The position numbers and the translations under genes are program-made. A stretch of DNA of 64,000 nucleotides from Novosphingobium sp. SCN 66-18 (lineage in GTDB: Bacteria > Pseudomonadota > Alphaproteobacteria > Sphingomonadales > Sphingomonadaceae): positions 1-64,000 of the forward strand of contig MEGD01000013.1 in assembly GCA_001725355.1 (NCBI GenBank), given 5' to 3'. Shown piece by piece: positions 41,558 through 49,962 of this stretch. Numbering within the stretch: the first letter of the stretch is position 1; each line of letters starts with the position of its first letter. The notes under the pieces are model-generated. The model was not told where the DNA came from, ran no database searches, and saw nothing but the letters and a program-made list of their open reading frames with translations.

Positions 41558-42085
41558 ATGACGCGCAAAATTCCTTCTTTTAGCCTTCTGGCCATGGCGC
41601 TGGCTGGCGCCGCGATCGGCACGCCGGCACAGGCCCAGCGGGCCGGGCTGGCCGATCTGACCGATATCGACATCGCCGTGGCGCGCTTTACCGGTTCGCC
41701 GATCGGCGTGCCTGGCGGCGCGGCCTTGCCGGTGGATCGCCGGATGCGCCTTGCCGCCTGCCGTGCGCCACTGGCGCTCTCCTGGCGGGGCGGTACGCGC
41801 GATAGCGTGATCGTTCAGTGTCCGGATGCCGGCAGCTGGCGCATTTTCGTGCCGGTGGTCGGCCTTGCGCCGGCAACCCGGCAAGAAGCTGCCGCCCCGG
41901 CGGTTCTGCGCGGCGAAGCCGTGACGGTTTCCGTGACGGGCGAGGGCTTTGCCGTCTCCCAACCCGGAGAAGCCATGGATTCCGGGGCTGTCGGCGCGTG
42001 GATACGGGTCAAGACCTCGGCCAAATCCGACCCCGTGCGGGCGCAGATCGTGCGTCCCGGGCTGGTGGAACTACCGATCGAATGA
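41558..42085 (+). CDS. flgA: P-ring assembly chaperone FlgA
   Basis: 175 residues. Signal peptide about 1-27 (MTRKIPSFSLLAMALAGAAI to AQAQ) followed by a compact FlgA: the middle with CPDAGSWRIFVPVVGLA and the C-terminal SAF-like domain (RGEAVTVSVTGEGFAVSQPG, WIRVKTSAKSDPVRAQIV). Periplasmic; needed for P-ring formation. Short compared with E. coli (219 aa). An ATG at 41498 is in frame, but the promoter at 41503 and the signal peptide favour 41558. Confidence 0.9.
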   Translation: MTRKIPSFSLLAMALAGAAIGTPAQAQRAGLADLTDIDIAVARFTGSPIGVPGGAALPVDRRMRLAACRAPLALSWRGGTRDSVIVQCPDAGSWRIFVPVVGLAPATRQEAAAPAVLRGEAVTVSVTGEGFAVSQPGEAMDSGAVGAWIRVKTSAKSDPVRAQIVRPGLVELPIE

Positions 42086-42174
42086 CCGCCATTCGGCAAT
42101 TTTTTTCCGGGTGGCCTTAACGCACCCGCTTCAACGCCGTTCTTGGGCATGAGAAACGCTATAGGAGCGGGACC

Positions 42175-42477
42175 ATGCCATCATTTGAAATCGGACCGAC
42201 GCGCCCGGTTGGCGCGGTTCAGGTCAAGACTGTGAACACCGAGACTGGCCTGCAATCGGTCAAAGCGGACGATCAGCCGGCAACCTCCGGCAGTGTGGCT
42301 TCGTCCACACCGCAGGTGGAAACCAGCGAAGCGGTCAAGGCCGGCACTGCGCCGGTCAACTCCGAACGGGTTGCGGAAATCCGCAAGGCGATCGAGAGCG
42401 GCCGCTATCCCCTGATCCCCGCCAAGATCGCTGACGCGATGATTGCTGCCGGTATGCTCTGGAGGAGCCCGCAATGA
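42175..42477 (+). CDS. flgM: Anti-sigma-28 factor FlgM
   Basis: 100 residues. Disordered N-terminus and conserved C-terminus NSERVAEIRKAIESGRYPLI, KIADAMIAA, which binds FliA (45965). Secreted through the hook when it is finished, which frees FliA for fliC. GGAG lies upstream of the ATG. Overlaps flgN by four bases. Confidence 0.92.
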   Translation: MPSFEIGPTRPVGAVQVKTVNTETGLQSVKADDQPATSGSVASSTPQVETSEAVKAGTAPVNSERVAEIRKAIESGRYPLIPAKIADAMIAAGMLWRSPQ

Positions 42478-42824
42478 GCCATGAAGCCGCCGTCCGTCCC
42501 ATCGAAATGCGCGACACGCTGCGGCAGATGGTTGCCGTCCTGCAAAAGGAACGGCACGCGCTTGCCGGCCTTGACGTGGATGCGATCATGGGATGCGCGG
42601 TGGACAAGGGCAACCTGTGCGGGCGCCTGGGTGACGCTTCACCGGAACTGGTCGATGAGGAATGCCGCGGCCTTCTGGACGCTGCGCGGCGCCTTAATGA
42701 AGCCAACCGCCGCGTGCGCAACCTGATCGCCTCGAATGTTTCGGCGCGGCTGGACGCGATGGTGGGGGCACCGACGCTGTACAATGCGCATCGCTCGACC
42801 CGCCGGCTGAACTACCGGGCCTGA
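42474..42824 (+). CDS. flgN: FlgN-like export chaperone
   Basis: 116 residues, helical: MRDTLRQMVAVLQKERHALA, LDVDAIMGCAVDKGNLCGRL. The pattern of a long N-terminal helix with a K(E)xxL segment is like FlgN, the chaperone of FlgK and FlgL. Sequence similarity is low; the flgA-flgM-flgN order supports the assignment. ATGA overlap with flgM. Confidence 0.7.
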   Translation: MSHEAAVRPIEMRDTLRQMVAVLQKERHALAGLDVDAIMGCAVDKGNLCGRLGDASPELVDEECRGLLDAARRLNEANRRVRNLIASNVSARLDAMVGAPTLYNAHRSTRRLNYRA

Positions 42825-42838
42825 TATTTATTTCCCTG

Positions 42839-42859
42839 CGCCCCTTAATCGGGGTGTTT
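42839..42859 (+). terminator. Weak hairpin after flgN
   Basis: CGCCCC-TTAATC-GGGGTG followed by TTT. A six-pair stem with one G-T pair, 15 bases after the flgN stop and abutting the next sigma-54 promoter. It may separate the flgA-M-N unit from the transglycosylase-flhA-fliA unit. Confidence 0.4.
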
Positions 42860-42874
42860 GGCACGATATTTGCT
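42859..42874 (+). promoter_or_regulatory. Sigma-54 promoter of the transglycosylase-flhA-fliA operon
   Basis: TGGCACG-ATAT-TTGCT, identical to the consensus. The -12 element ends 58 bases before the GTG start at 42933. Confidence 0.85.
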
Positions 42875-42932
42875 GATCCCTTTCCTGAAGCCGCTTTCGA
42901 AATCGGAAGCAGCGTGACGGAAAGGGATTTTT

Positions 42933-43844
42933 GTGAGTTCAGTCCAGTCTCCCGCCGGGCCGGCCGCATGGGCCGCTGCCATGGACGGAACAACCGGGCC
43001 GGGCGATGTGCGCGCCGCCATCTCGCGCGCCGCACAGGCGACGGGGGTCGACTTCGGCTACCTGCTGGCGCAGGCAAGGCTGGAATCCGGCCTCAATCCC
43101 AACGCACGCGCGCGCACGTCCAGCGCCACCGGGCTTTACCAGTTCACCAATTCCACCTGGCTGCGCACGCTGGACAAGCATGGCGCGGATCATGGCTATG
43201 ACTGGGCCGGCAGCGTCATCGAGAACGGCAGCGTCCGCGATCCGGCGCTGCGCCAGCAGATCATGTCGATGCGCTCCGATCCTCAGCTGTCGGCGCTGAT
43301 GGCCGGGGAACTGGCCAACGACAACCGCAACTATCTGTTCGGCGTGCTGGGTCGGCAGCCCGGGAATTCCGAACTCTATCTCGCGCACTTTCTCGGCGCG
43401 GAAGGGGCGGGACGCTTCCTGACCGCCATGGCGACCGATCCCTCGCAATCGGCAGCGGCACTGTTGCCGCAGGCTGCGGCTTCGAACCGGTCGATCTTCT
43501 ACGATGACAGCGGTGCGCCGCGTTCGCTGCAGGGGGTGATGAGCCTGCTCAGCGGCCGCCTTGCCGCCGCCGGTGGCGCGACGGACAGCGACATGGCCTG
43601 GGCCGGCGGCTATTTGCCGGCAGCGTCCGGCAATGTCATGCCGGTCGATAGCGCGCCCACGTTCACGGGTGGCCCGATCGCGCAGGAGTTTCAGGCGACG
43701 GCCTATGCCGCCGGCCAGCAACCGGCCCGTCCGGCTTCCTCGATGGCGGACACGCTGCGCGATGCCTTCGCGCTGAACGACGCTTCCGCCACGCCCAGCC
43801 ATGTCCGCGCCGCCTACGACCGGCTCCGCTCTTTCGGACTCTAA
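42933..43844 (+). CDS. Flagellar-associated lytic transglycosylase (SLT domain)
   Basis: 303 residues with a GTG start after GGAAAGGG. The SLT core has the catalytic glutamate in YLLAQARLESGLNPNARAR, SSATGLYQFTNSTWLRTLDK and NSELYLAHFLGAEGAGRFL. It cuts peptidoglycan glycan strands. The muramidase domain usually found in FlgJ is absent from this locus, so this protein may open the wall for the rod. It has no obvious signal peptide and may be exported by the flagellar machine. The C-terminal 100 residues are unassigned. Confidence 0.87.
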   Translation: MSSVQSPAGPAAWAAAMDGTTGPGDVRAAISRAAQATGVDFGYLLAQARLESGLNPNARARTSSATGLYQFTNSTWLRTLDKHGADHGYDWAGSVIENGSVRDPALRQQIMSMRSDPQLSALMAGELANDNRNYLFGVLGRQPGNSELYLAHFLGAEGAGRFLTAMATDPSQSAAALLPQAAASNRSIFYDDSGAPRSLQGVMSLLSGRLAAAGGATDSDMAWAGGYLPAASGNVMPVDSAPTFTGGPIAQEFQATAYAAGQQPARPASSMADTLRDAFALNDASATPSHVRAAYDRLRSFGL

Positions 43845-43850
43845 GCCACG

Positions 43851-45968
43851 ATGCTCAAGCGCCTAGGTTCACCCAGTGCTCTCGCCTTGCCGGCGGGGAT
43901 TCTCACGCTCATCGTCCTGATGATCGTGCCGATCCCGTCGTTCATGCTCGATGTGTTCTTCGTCCTCAATATCGCCCTTTCGGTGGCGATCCTGATGGCG
44001 TCCATGAACGCCGAGAAGCCGCTGGATTTCTCGTCCTTCCCATCCGTCCTCCTGTTCGGCACCCTGTTGCGCCTGGCGCTCAACGTCGCGTCCACGCGCA
44101 TCGTGCTGGTCAACGGGCACCAGGGCGGCGCGGCGGCCGGCCATGTGATCGAGGCGTTCGGCGCCTTTCTGATCGGCGGCAACTTCGCCGTTGGCCTGTT
44201 CGTGTTCATGATCCTGATGATCATCAACCTGATGGTGGTGACCAAGGGTGCGGGCCGCGTTTCGGAAGTGTCCGCGCGCTTCACCCTGGATGCCTTGCCG
44301 GGCAAGCAGATGGCGATCGACGCCGACCTTGCCGCCGGCCTGCTTACCGCCGACGAAGCCAAGGCCCGTCGCCGCGAAGTGGCGACCGAGGCGGACTTCT
44401 ACGGTTCCATGGACGGTGCCAGCAAGTTCGTGAAGGGCGATGCCATCGCGGCCCTGCTGATCCTGGCGGTGAACATCGTTGCCGGCTTCTGCCTGGGCAT
44501 GATCAGCCACGGGCTGACCGCCGGTGATGCCGCGCAGAAGTACGTGACGCTGGCGGTCGGCGACGCGCTGGTGGCGCAGGTTCCCTCGCTGCTGCTCTCC
44601 ATTGCCGCCGCCGTGATCGTGACCCGCGTTTCGGATACCCGCGACCTTGCCGGCCAGATCGGCGGTCAGCTCGCCGATCCGCGCACCTGGCTGCCGGTAG
44701 CGGTGATCCTGGGCGCGATCGGCATGATCCCGGCGATGCCGCAGTCCATCTTCCTGCCGGCTGCCGGGCTTGCGGGCTGGCTGTGGTGGGCGCTGAAGAA
44801 GCGCGCCGAACGCCCCGCGCCCGAGGTGGTCGAGGAGGAAATCCCGGTCGATCCCTCGCGCATCACGCTGGAAGAGGTCAGCGACCAGACGCTCGTCACC
44901 ATCGAGCTGGGCTATGGCCTTGTCCATCTGGTCGACGACCGGCGCGGTTCGCCGCTGGTTGCCCGCATTACCGGCGTGCGCAAGCAGCTCAGCCAGACCT
45001 TCGGCTTCATCGTGCCGCAGTTCCGTGTGCGCGATGCGCTCGATCTGCCGCCGAACGATTATCGCATCGTGCTGGGCGGCGTGACGCTGGGCGGGGCGAG
45101 CATCAAGGGCGAGAAGATCCTGGCCATCGACGTGGGCGAGGCGCGCGAGAACCACGGGCTGCAGGGCGATGCCACGCGTGATCCCAGCTTCGGCTGCCCG
45201 GCACTGTGGATCGATGCCGCCCAGCGCGACCATGCCATCGCCGAAGGGTTCCTGACGGTCGATGCCAGCACTGTCATCGCCACGCACCTCAACCAGCTTC
45301 TCGGCGAACGGCCGCAAGTGCTTCTGGGACCAGACGAAGTTCGCGCAATCTTCGACGCGGTCAAGGTCCGCGCGGCCGGCCTGGTCGAAACGATCTACCC
45401 GCAGCCGCTGTCGCTGGGCGCCGTCACGCGCCTGTTCCATGCGCTGCTGGAAGACGGCGTCAGCATCGCCCATCCGCTGCCGATCCTGTCGGCCTTGAGC
45501 GAAGCGGTGTTGCAGACGACCGAGCACGATCGCCTGGTGGACATCCTGCGCGCCCGCCTTGGCGCGATGATCGTCGCGCGGGTGTGTGGGCCGAACGACC
45601 GCCTGCCGGTGCTGACGCTCGACGGTTCGCTGGAACAGATGATCGTGCAGGGATTGCAGGACCCGGTAACCGGCCAGCCGGTGATCGAACCCGATCTCGC
45701 GCGCGGGATCGGCGAACGGGTGGCGCAGATCATCAGCGATCGCGGGCCGACCGCGTCGCCCGTGGCGCTGGTGGTCCAGCCGCGCGCGCGCCGGGCGCTT
45801 TCCGCGCTGCTGCGGATGCGGGCCCCGACCTGTCTTGTCATTTCGATCTCCGAACTGCCGCCGACGCAGCCGATCGAGGTCATTTCCGTCATCGGAAACG
45901 AGGCGCCCAGGCCCGTTCCCGCGCTTCCCCAACCGTCAGTGCTGCACCCCGAGGGCCTTGCTGCATGA
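43851..45968 (+). CDS. flhA: Flagellar export gate protein FlhA
   Basis: 705 residues. Eight membrane segments in the first ~340 residues with the FHIPEP family motifs: ALNVASTRIVLVNGHQG, then AFLIGGNFAVGLFVFMILMI, RVSEVSARFTLDALPGKQMA, ADEAKARRREVATEADFYGS, MDGASKFVKGDAIAALLI. The cytoplasmic C-terminal domain follows. It forms the export ring above the gate. It is six bases after the transglycosylase and overlaps fliA as ATGA. Confidence 0.97.
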   Translation: MLKRLGSPSALALPAGILTLIVLMIVPIPSFMLDVFFVLNIALSVAILMASMNAEKPLDFSSFPSVLLFGTLLRLALNVASTRIVLVNGHQGGAAAGHVIEAFGAFLIGGNFAVGLFVFMILMIINLMVVTKGAGRVSEVSARFTLDALPGKQMAIDADLAAGLLTADEAKARRREVATEADFYGSMDGASKFVKGDAIAALLILAVNIVAGFCLGMISHGLTAGDAAQKYVTLAVGDALVAQVPSLLLSIAAAVIVTRVSDTRDLAGQIGGQLADPRTWLPVAVILGAIGMIPAMPQSIFLPAAGLAGWLWWALKKRAERPAPEVVEEEIPVDPSRITLEEVSDQTLVTIELGYGLVHLVDDRRGSPLVARITGVRKQLSQTFGFIVPQFRVRDALDLPPNDYRIVLGGVTLGGASIKGEKILAIDVGEARENHGLQGDATRDPSFGCPALWIDAAQRDHAIAEGFLTVDASTVIATHLNQLLGERPQVLLGPDEVRAIFDAVKVRAAGLVETIYPQPLSLGAVTRLFHALLEDGVSIAHPLPILSALSEAVLQTTEHDRLVDILRARLGAMIVARVCGPNDRLPVLTLDGSLEQMIVQGLQDPVTGQPVIEPDLARGIGERVAQIISDRGPTASPVALVVQPRARRALSALLRMRAPTCLVISISELPPTQPIEVISVIGNEAPRPVPALPQPSVLHPEGLAA

Positions 45969-46696
45969 AACATGATCAACGTCGATTTGCCGCCGCGCGT
46001 GCTTACCGTGACGATACCGCGGATCGTATCCGCCGGTTTCTGCCCATGGTCCGGCGCCTGGCGTGGCACATCCATGGGTCCGGGCGCGCCGGCATGGAAC
46101 TGGAAGATCTGGTGCAGGCGGGTCTGGTCGCGTTGACCGAATGCGCCCAGAAGCATTCCGGCCCGACGGAGGACGGCTTTGCCGCCTATGCCAAGATGCG
46201 CGTGCGCGGGGCCATGGTGGACCTTGTGCGCCGTGTGACGCCGCTTTCGCGCAGCGTTTCCGAACGGCGCAGGATGCTGGCCGATCACACCGCGACGCTG
46301 CGCAACGAACTGGGGCGCGATCCCACCGATGCCGAACTGGCCGCCGCCATGGGCCTTACCGACCAGGAGCTCGCCACCTTGCACGCCGGGAGCGAACCAG
46401 TGCGCTTTGAAACGATCGACAGCGCCTATTCCGACAGCGATCCCGCCTTCGCCGACGACCGGCCGGACAGCTTCGCCTTGCTGGCCGACGAACAGATGCG
46501 CGCGGGGGTGGCCTTCGCCATCGCCGCGTTGCCGGAACGGCTCCAGCTCGTCATCCAGCTCTACTTCGTCGAGGAACTGAACCTCGCCGAAATCGCGCAG
46601 GTGCTCGACGTCAGCATTCCCCGCGTCCACCAGCTGAAGGCGCAGGCGCTGGAAAAGCTGCGCGCCGCGCTGGGGGACGAGGCCGACATTCTCTGA
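45965..46696 (+). CDS. fliA: Flagellar sigma factor FliA (sigma-28)
   Basis: 243 residues. Region 2 with MVRRLAWHIHGSGRAGMELE, DLVQAGLVALTECAQ; region 3 with LRNELGRDPTDAELAAAMGL; region 4 with LPERLQLVIQLYFVEELNLA, EIAQVLDVSIPRVHQLKAQA. Reads late flagellar promoters such as those proposed at 10906 and 27659, opposed by FlgM. Translation is coupled to flhA. Confidence 0.95.
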   Translation: MKHDQRRFAAARAYRDDTADRIRRFLPMVRRLAWHIHGSGRAGMELEDLVQAGLVALTECAQKHSGPTEDGFAAYAKMRVRGAMVDLVRRVTPLSRSVSERRRMLADHTATLRNELGRDPTDAELAAAMGLTDQELATLHAGSEPVRFETIDSAYSDSDPAFADDRPDSFALLADEQMRAGVAFAIAALPERLQLVIQLYFVEELNLAEIAQVLDVSIPRVHQLKAQALEKLRAALGDEADIL

Positions 46697-46715
46697 TCGG
46701 CTCTTGCCGTGCCGG

Positions 46716-46751
46716 CTCCCATGATTTAATCGATCGGTTAAACCATGGGAG
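46716..46751. promoter_or_regulatory. 36-bp inverted repeat before the SDR gene, possible TetR-type operator
   Basis: CTCCCATG (46716-46723) pairs with CATGGGAG (46744-46751), and inside it TTTAA (46725-46729) with TTAAA (46738-46742) around TCGATCGG. The A/T-rich inner half-sites around CGATCG resemble TetR-family operators. The repeat ends six bases before the start codon and could also act as a hairpin in the leader. Confidence 0.45.
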
Positions 46752-46757
46752 AGCAAG

Positions 46758-47540
46758 ATGCGGATTGATGCGGGCACGGCCGCCGTCGTTACCGGCGGCG
46801 CTTCGGGACTGGGGCGCGCCACGGCAGAGGCGCTGGCCGCCAGCGGAGTCCAGGTCGCGATATTCGATCTGAACGAGGAACGGGGGCAGGAGGTCGCCAG
46901 CGCGATCGGCGGCCTGTTCTGCAAGGTCGATATCACCAGCGAGCAATCGGTGGTGACCGGCTTCGAAAAGGCGCGCGCCGCGCACGGGCAGGAACGCATC
47001 TGCGTCCACTGCGCCATGGCCAACCGCAAGGGTAAGACCGTCGGCCGCAACAAGGAGACCGGGGAGTTCGTGCGCCTTTCGACCGAAGACTACGAATTCG
47101 CCGCGCAGGGCATCCTGATCGCCAGCTACCGCGTCGCCTCGCTCTCCGCGCTGGGCATGGCCGGGCTGGAACCGCTGGAAGACGGCGAACGCGGCACCAT
47201 CATCCTGACCGCCTCGGTCGCCGCGCAGGACGCGCAGGTGGGGCAGGTTGCCTACGGTTCGCTGAAGGCCGGCGTGAACGGGCTCGTGCTGCCAATGGCG
47301 CGCGATCTGATGGACCTTGGCATCCGCGTGAACTCGATCATGCCCGGCATCTTCGGCACGCCGCTGCTGGGCCGCCTGCCGGAAAAGGTGCTGGATGGCC
47401 TCAACGCCTCGGTCCCGTTTCCGAAGCGGCTGGGCAAGCCCGAGGAATTCGCCTCGCTGGCGATGGAACTGGTGCGCAATTCCTATTTCAACGGCCAGAA
47501 CATCCGCCTTGACGGCGCGATCCGGATGGCGCCCCGCTGA
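46758..47540 (+). CDS. Short-chain dehydrogenase, 3-hydroxyacyl-CoA dehydrogenase type II-like
   Basis: 260 residues. Rossmann motif VVTGGASGLGRATAEAL, catalytic serine in ILTASVAAQDAQVGQ and Y-x-x-x-K as AYGSLKAGVNGL. Overall it resembles the HSD10/3-hydroxyacyl-CoA dehydrogenase group of NAD-dependent fatty acid degradation enzymes (IRVNSIMPGIFGTPLLGRLP). An ordinary housekeeping or catabolic gene, 61 bases after fliA but with its own leader and operator-like repeat. Confidence 0.9.
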   Translation: MRIDAGTAAVVTGGASGLGRATAEALAASGVQVAIFDLNEERGQEVASAIGGLFCKVDITSEQSVVTGFEKARAAHGQERICVHCAMANRKGKTVGRNKETGEFVRLSTEDYEFAAQGILIASYRVASLSALGMAGLEPLEDGERGTIILTASVAAQDAQVGQVAYGSLKAGVNGLVLPMARDLMDLGIRVNSIMPGIFGTPLLGRLPEKVLDGLNASVPFPKRLGKPEEFASLAMELVRNSYFNGQNIRLDGAIRMAPR

Positions 47541-47552
47541 CGGCTACAAGGC

Positions 47553-48320
47553 TCAGGCGCCCGATGGCGTCTGGGCCTGCTGCTCCACCACGATGGGATC
47601 GCCCACGCCGATGCGCTTGCCGTCGGTGATGATGACCTTGTCGCCCAGCTTCGCCTGTTCGAACAGGCGCTTGGCGAAGGCATCGGGCACGCCGATGCAG
47701 CCGTTGGTGGCATAGCCCTTTTCCACCTTGCTGCCGTGGATCGAAACGCCGTCGTTGGTCAGCCGCAGCATGTAGGGCATCGGCGCGTCGTAGATGTTGG
47801 AAACGTGATCGGCGTCCTTCTCGGTGATCGGGAAGACGCCGACAGGGGTGGGCTTGTCGCCATAACCCTTGAGGATCGCGGTTGCGCCGATCTCGTGGCC
47901 GTTGCGGAACACGGACAGGGTGCGCGCCGTGAGATCGACCGTCACGACCAGCGGTCCTGGCTCGCCCTTGCTTTCGTCCCAGAAGAACTGGCCGAACTTG
48001 ATCGGTTCGTCGATTTTCAGGATCGACTTGACCACAAACGGATCGTCCGCCGGCGGCTTGGGCGCCGGGGCGGGTTGCGGGGCGGCGGCGGTTTGGGCCG
48101 CTGGGGGTTTGGCCGCGATCGGTTTGGAAGCGTCTTCCTTGTGCGGGAAGAACACCTGCGCCGCATCCTGCCCCACGTGAAACGCCAGCATCGATGCGAG
48201 CGACATGGCGACGAAACCGGCGGGCACGCGAATCCAGCGCTTGCGCAGCAGGTTCATCGGTCCATCGTCTGTCACAGGTGCCGGCCTTTCATCGCCTTCG
48301 GTCGCGAACCGTGCGTCCAT
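47553..48320 (-). CDS. L,D-transpeptidase (YkuD domain), membrane-anchored
   Basis: 255 residues. One membrane segment near residues 30-55 (RVPAGFVAMSLASMLAFHVG), an Ala/Pro-rich linker (about 70-95) and the YkuD domain with the catalytic motif VSIHGSKVEKGYATNGCIGV, where Cys is the nucleophile and the His is in HGS. The family makes 3-3 cross-links or attaches lipoproteins to peptidoglycan. Start at the ATG at 48320; ATG at 48257 and a GTG at 48341 are alternatives. It converges with the SDR gene. Confidence 0.87.
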   Translation of the reverse strand: MDARFATEGDERPAPVTDDGPMNLLRKRWIRVPAGFVAMSLASMLAFHVGQDAAQVFFPHKEDASKPIAAKPPAAQTAAAPQPAPAPKPPADDPFVVKSILKIDEPIKFGQFFWDESKGEPGPLVVTVDLTARTLSVFRNGHEIGATAILKGYGDKPTPVGVFPITEKDADHVSNIYDAPMPYMLRLTNDGVSIHGSKVEKGYATNGCIGVPDAFAKRLFEQAKLGDKVIITDGKRIGVGDPIVVEQQAQTPSGA

Positions 48321-48406
48321 GCTTCGCGCGGCCTTGCGCACGGCTTAACATACAGGGCTGAAAGGGAAGTAAACCGGATTGTTCCTCCCGCTATCGGCGG
48401 CAGCCG

Positions 48407-49201
48407 TTACTCGCTGCGGACGGTGATGTCCTTCGATACAAGGTCCATCGTGCCGTAGCTGGTGAAGAAGCTGGCGTCTGCCGCGTCGCGCCCCACGCCG
48501 ATCACCGCGAAGGCATCGGGCGTGATCATGCCCGTGGCATCGACGATGCGCCAGCTTCCCCCCTGGCCCGCCGGATCGGCAAGGAACACCTCGGCCACGG
48601 CGTGAAAGTCCTGCGGCGATACACCGGGGCCATAGCCGGACGCGAACCGGGCGGGGATGGCCGCCGCGCGGGCAAGCGCGATCAGCGTATGGGCATAATC
48701 GCGGCACACGCCCCGCCGCTCGACGAAGCTGTCCAGCGCGGTGGTCGAGGAATTGCTCGATCCCGGAACGTAACGGAAGTGGCCGGCGATCCAGGCGCGC
48801 ATCGCCTCCACCTTGGCCCCGCCCGCCAGCGCGCCGAATTCCTCCTGCACGAAGGGCTGGAGCCGGCTGGCCGGGCAATAGAGCGAATCGAGCAGATAGG
48901 GCACCGCTTCTCCCGGCAGGCGGTGCGGCGGCAGCCCGGCCAGCGACGCCAGGTCGAAATCGTTGCGCAGCACTTCGATCCGCGCATCATAATTGACCGA
49001 AAATTCGCCGTCGTGGTGAACCCATATCCTTTCGCCGATGCCATCCTGTGCCCCCACGCGCAGAAAGTGCGGGGTGGGCGTGCTGGCGATGTTCGCGGAA
49101 AGGATGGACTGTCGCGAGGTCGGGGCGGCTTCGATCTGGAGCAAGGCATCGGTTGCGCCATACATGCGGCAGGAAAGGCGGGTGGCTATGGTGAGGATCA
49201 T
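48407..49201 (-). CDS. Transglutaminase-like cysteine protease family protein
   Basis: 264 residues with the transglutaminase-like triad: C in FVERRGVCRDYAHTLI, H in SPQDFHAVAEVFLADP and D in WRIVDATGMI. The N-terminal half is the beta-rich bacterial transglutaminase-N-like region. Role unknown; homologues are often near peptidase or amide-ligase genes. I start at the ATG at 49201, after GGAG; upstream in-frame codons overlap the next gene's leader. Confidence 0.88.
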   Translation of the reverse strand: MILTIATRLSCRMYGATDALLQIEAAPTSRQSILSANIASTPTPHFLRVGAQDGIGERIWVHHDGEFSVNYDARIEVLRNDFDLASLAGLPPHRLPGEAVPYLLDSLYCPASRLQPFVQEEFGALAGGAKVEAMRAWIAGHFRYVPGSSNSSTTALDSFVERRGVCRDYAHTLIALARAAAIPARFASGYGPGVSPQDFHAVAEVFLADPAGQGGSWRIVDATGMITPDAFAVIGVGRDAADASFFTSYGTMDLVSKDITVRSE

Positions 49202-49281
49202 GATCGCTCCAATGGTTTGACCGCCCATGCGTTCCGATGATGTCAGCCGCGTGAAAGGAAAGGCATGGTACGCGCGATTCG

Positions 49282-49953
49282 ATGGACATGCCGGGAAATC
49301 TGATCGCTGCTTTGCCACCGGCGCTGACCGGTGCCCCGCCGCTGCTTCTGGCGGCGGGCGGCGCGATCGTTCTGGTGATGATCGCCGGCATGATTCGCGG
49401 CTTTATGCCGTTGACCGGGCGGCTGCTGGGCTTTGTCGGCAATGTCGCGTTGCTGGCGGTCTTCGCGCTGACGGTGGTGCGCTTCGTCCATCTCGATCCC
49501 ACCTTCGATTCCCTCACCTCCAACATCGGGATGCCGGCGCAGACCGTGGCGGGTGGCGAAACGCGCATTCCGCTGGCGGCCGACGGGCACTACTGGATCG
49601 AAGCGCGCGTCAACGGCGTGCGTCAGCGCTTCATGGTTGATACCGGCGCCACCATCACCGCACTCTCCGAAGATGCCGCCGTCGCCGCCGATATCAGGCC
49701 CGATCCGTTACGCCTGCCGGTATCGGTGCGCACGGCGAACGGAGAAGTGGAGGCGCGCATGGCGCGGGTGGGCGAATTGCGCTTCGGATCGATCGTGGCG
49801 CGCGACATGGACGTGATCGTCACCGGATCGACCGGCGGCCTCAACGTGCTGGGCATGAACCTGCTGTCGCGGCTGAAGTCGTGGCGCGTGGAAAGCGGGG
49901 TGCTGATCCTGAGTCCGAAGCATCCGCAGAGGGCGGCGGATACGCCATCCTGA
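49282..49953 (+). CDS. Membrane-anchored retropepsin-like aspartic protease (TIGR02281 type)
   Basis: 223 residues. Two hydrophobic segments (about 21-40 and 46-67), then a retropepsin-like domain with D120 in RFMVDTGATITALSEDAA and the second half around GLNVLGMNLLSRLKSWRVE. This family is found mostly in proteobacteria and keeps the active-site D-T-G. Substrate unknown. Divergent from the transglutaminase-like gene, 80 bases apart. Confidence 0.85.
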   Translation: MDMPGNLIAALPPALTGAPPLLLAAGGAIVLVMIAGMIRGFMPLTGRLLGFVGNVALLAVFALTVVRFVHLDPTFDSLTSNIGMPAQTVAGGETRIPLAADGHYWIEARVNGVRQRFMVDTGATITALSEDAAVAADIRPDPLRLPVSVRTANGEVEARMARVGELRFGSIVARDMDVIVTGSTGGLNVLGMNLLSRLKSWRVESGVLILSPKHPQRAADTPS

Positions 49954-49962
49954 GCCGCGGGA

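Noticed and set aside
43869-45932. A 687-codon open frame opposite flhA
   Set aside because: It is the complementary shadow of flhA, very rich in Asp/His/Arg, without any family resemblance.
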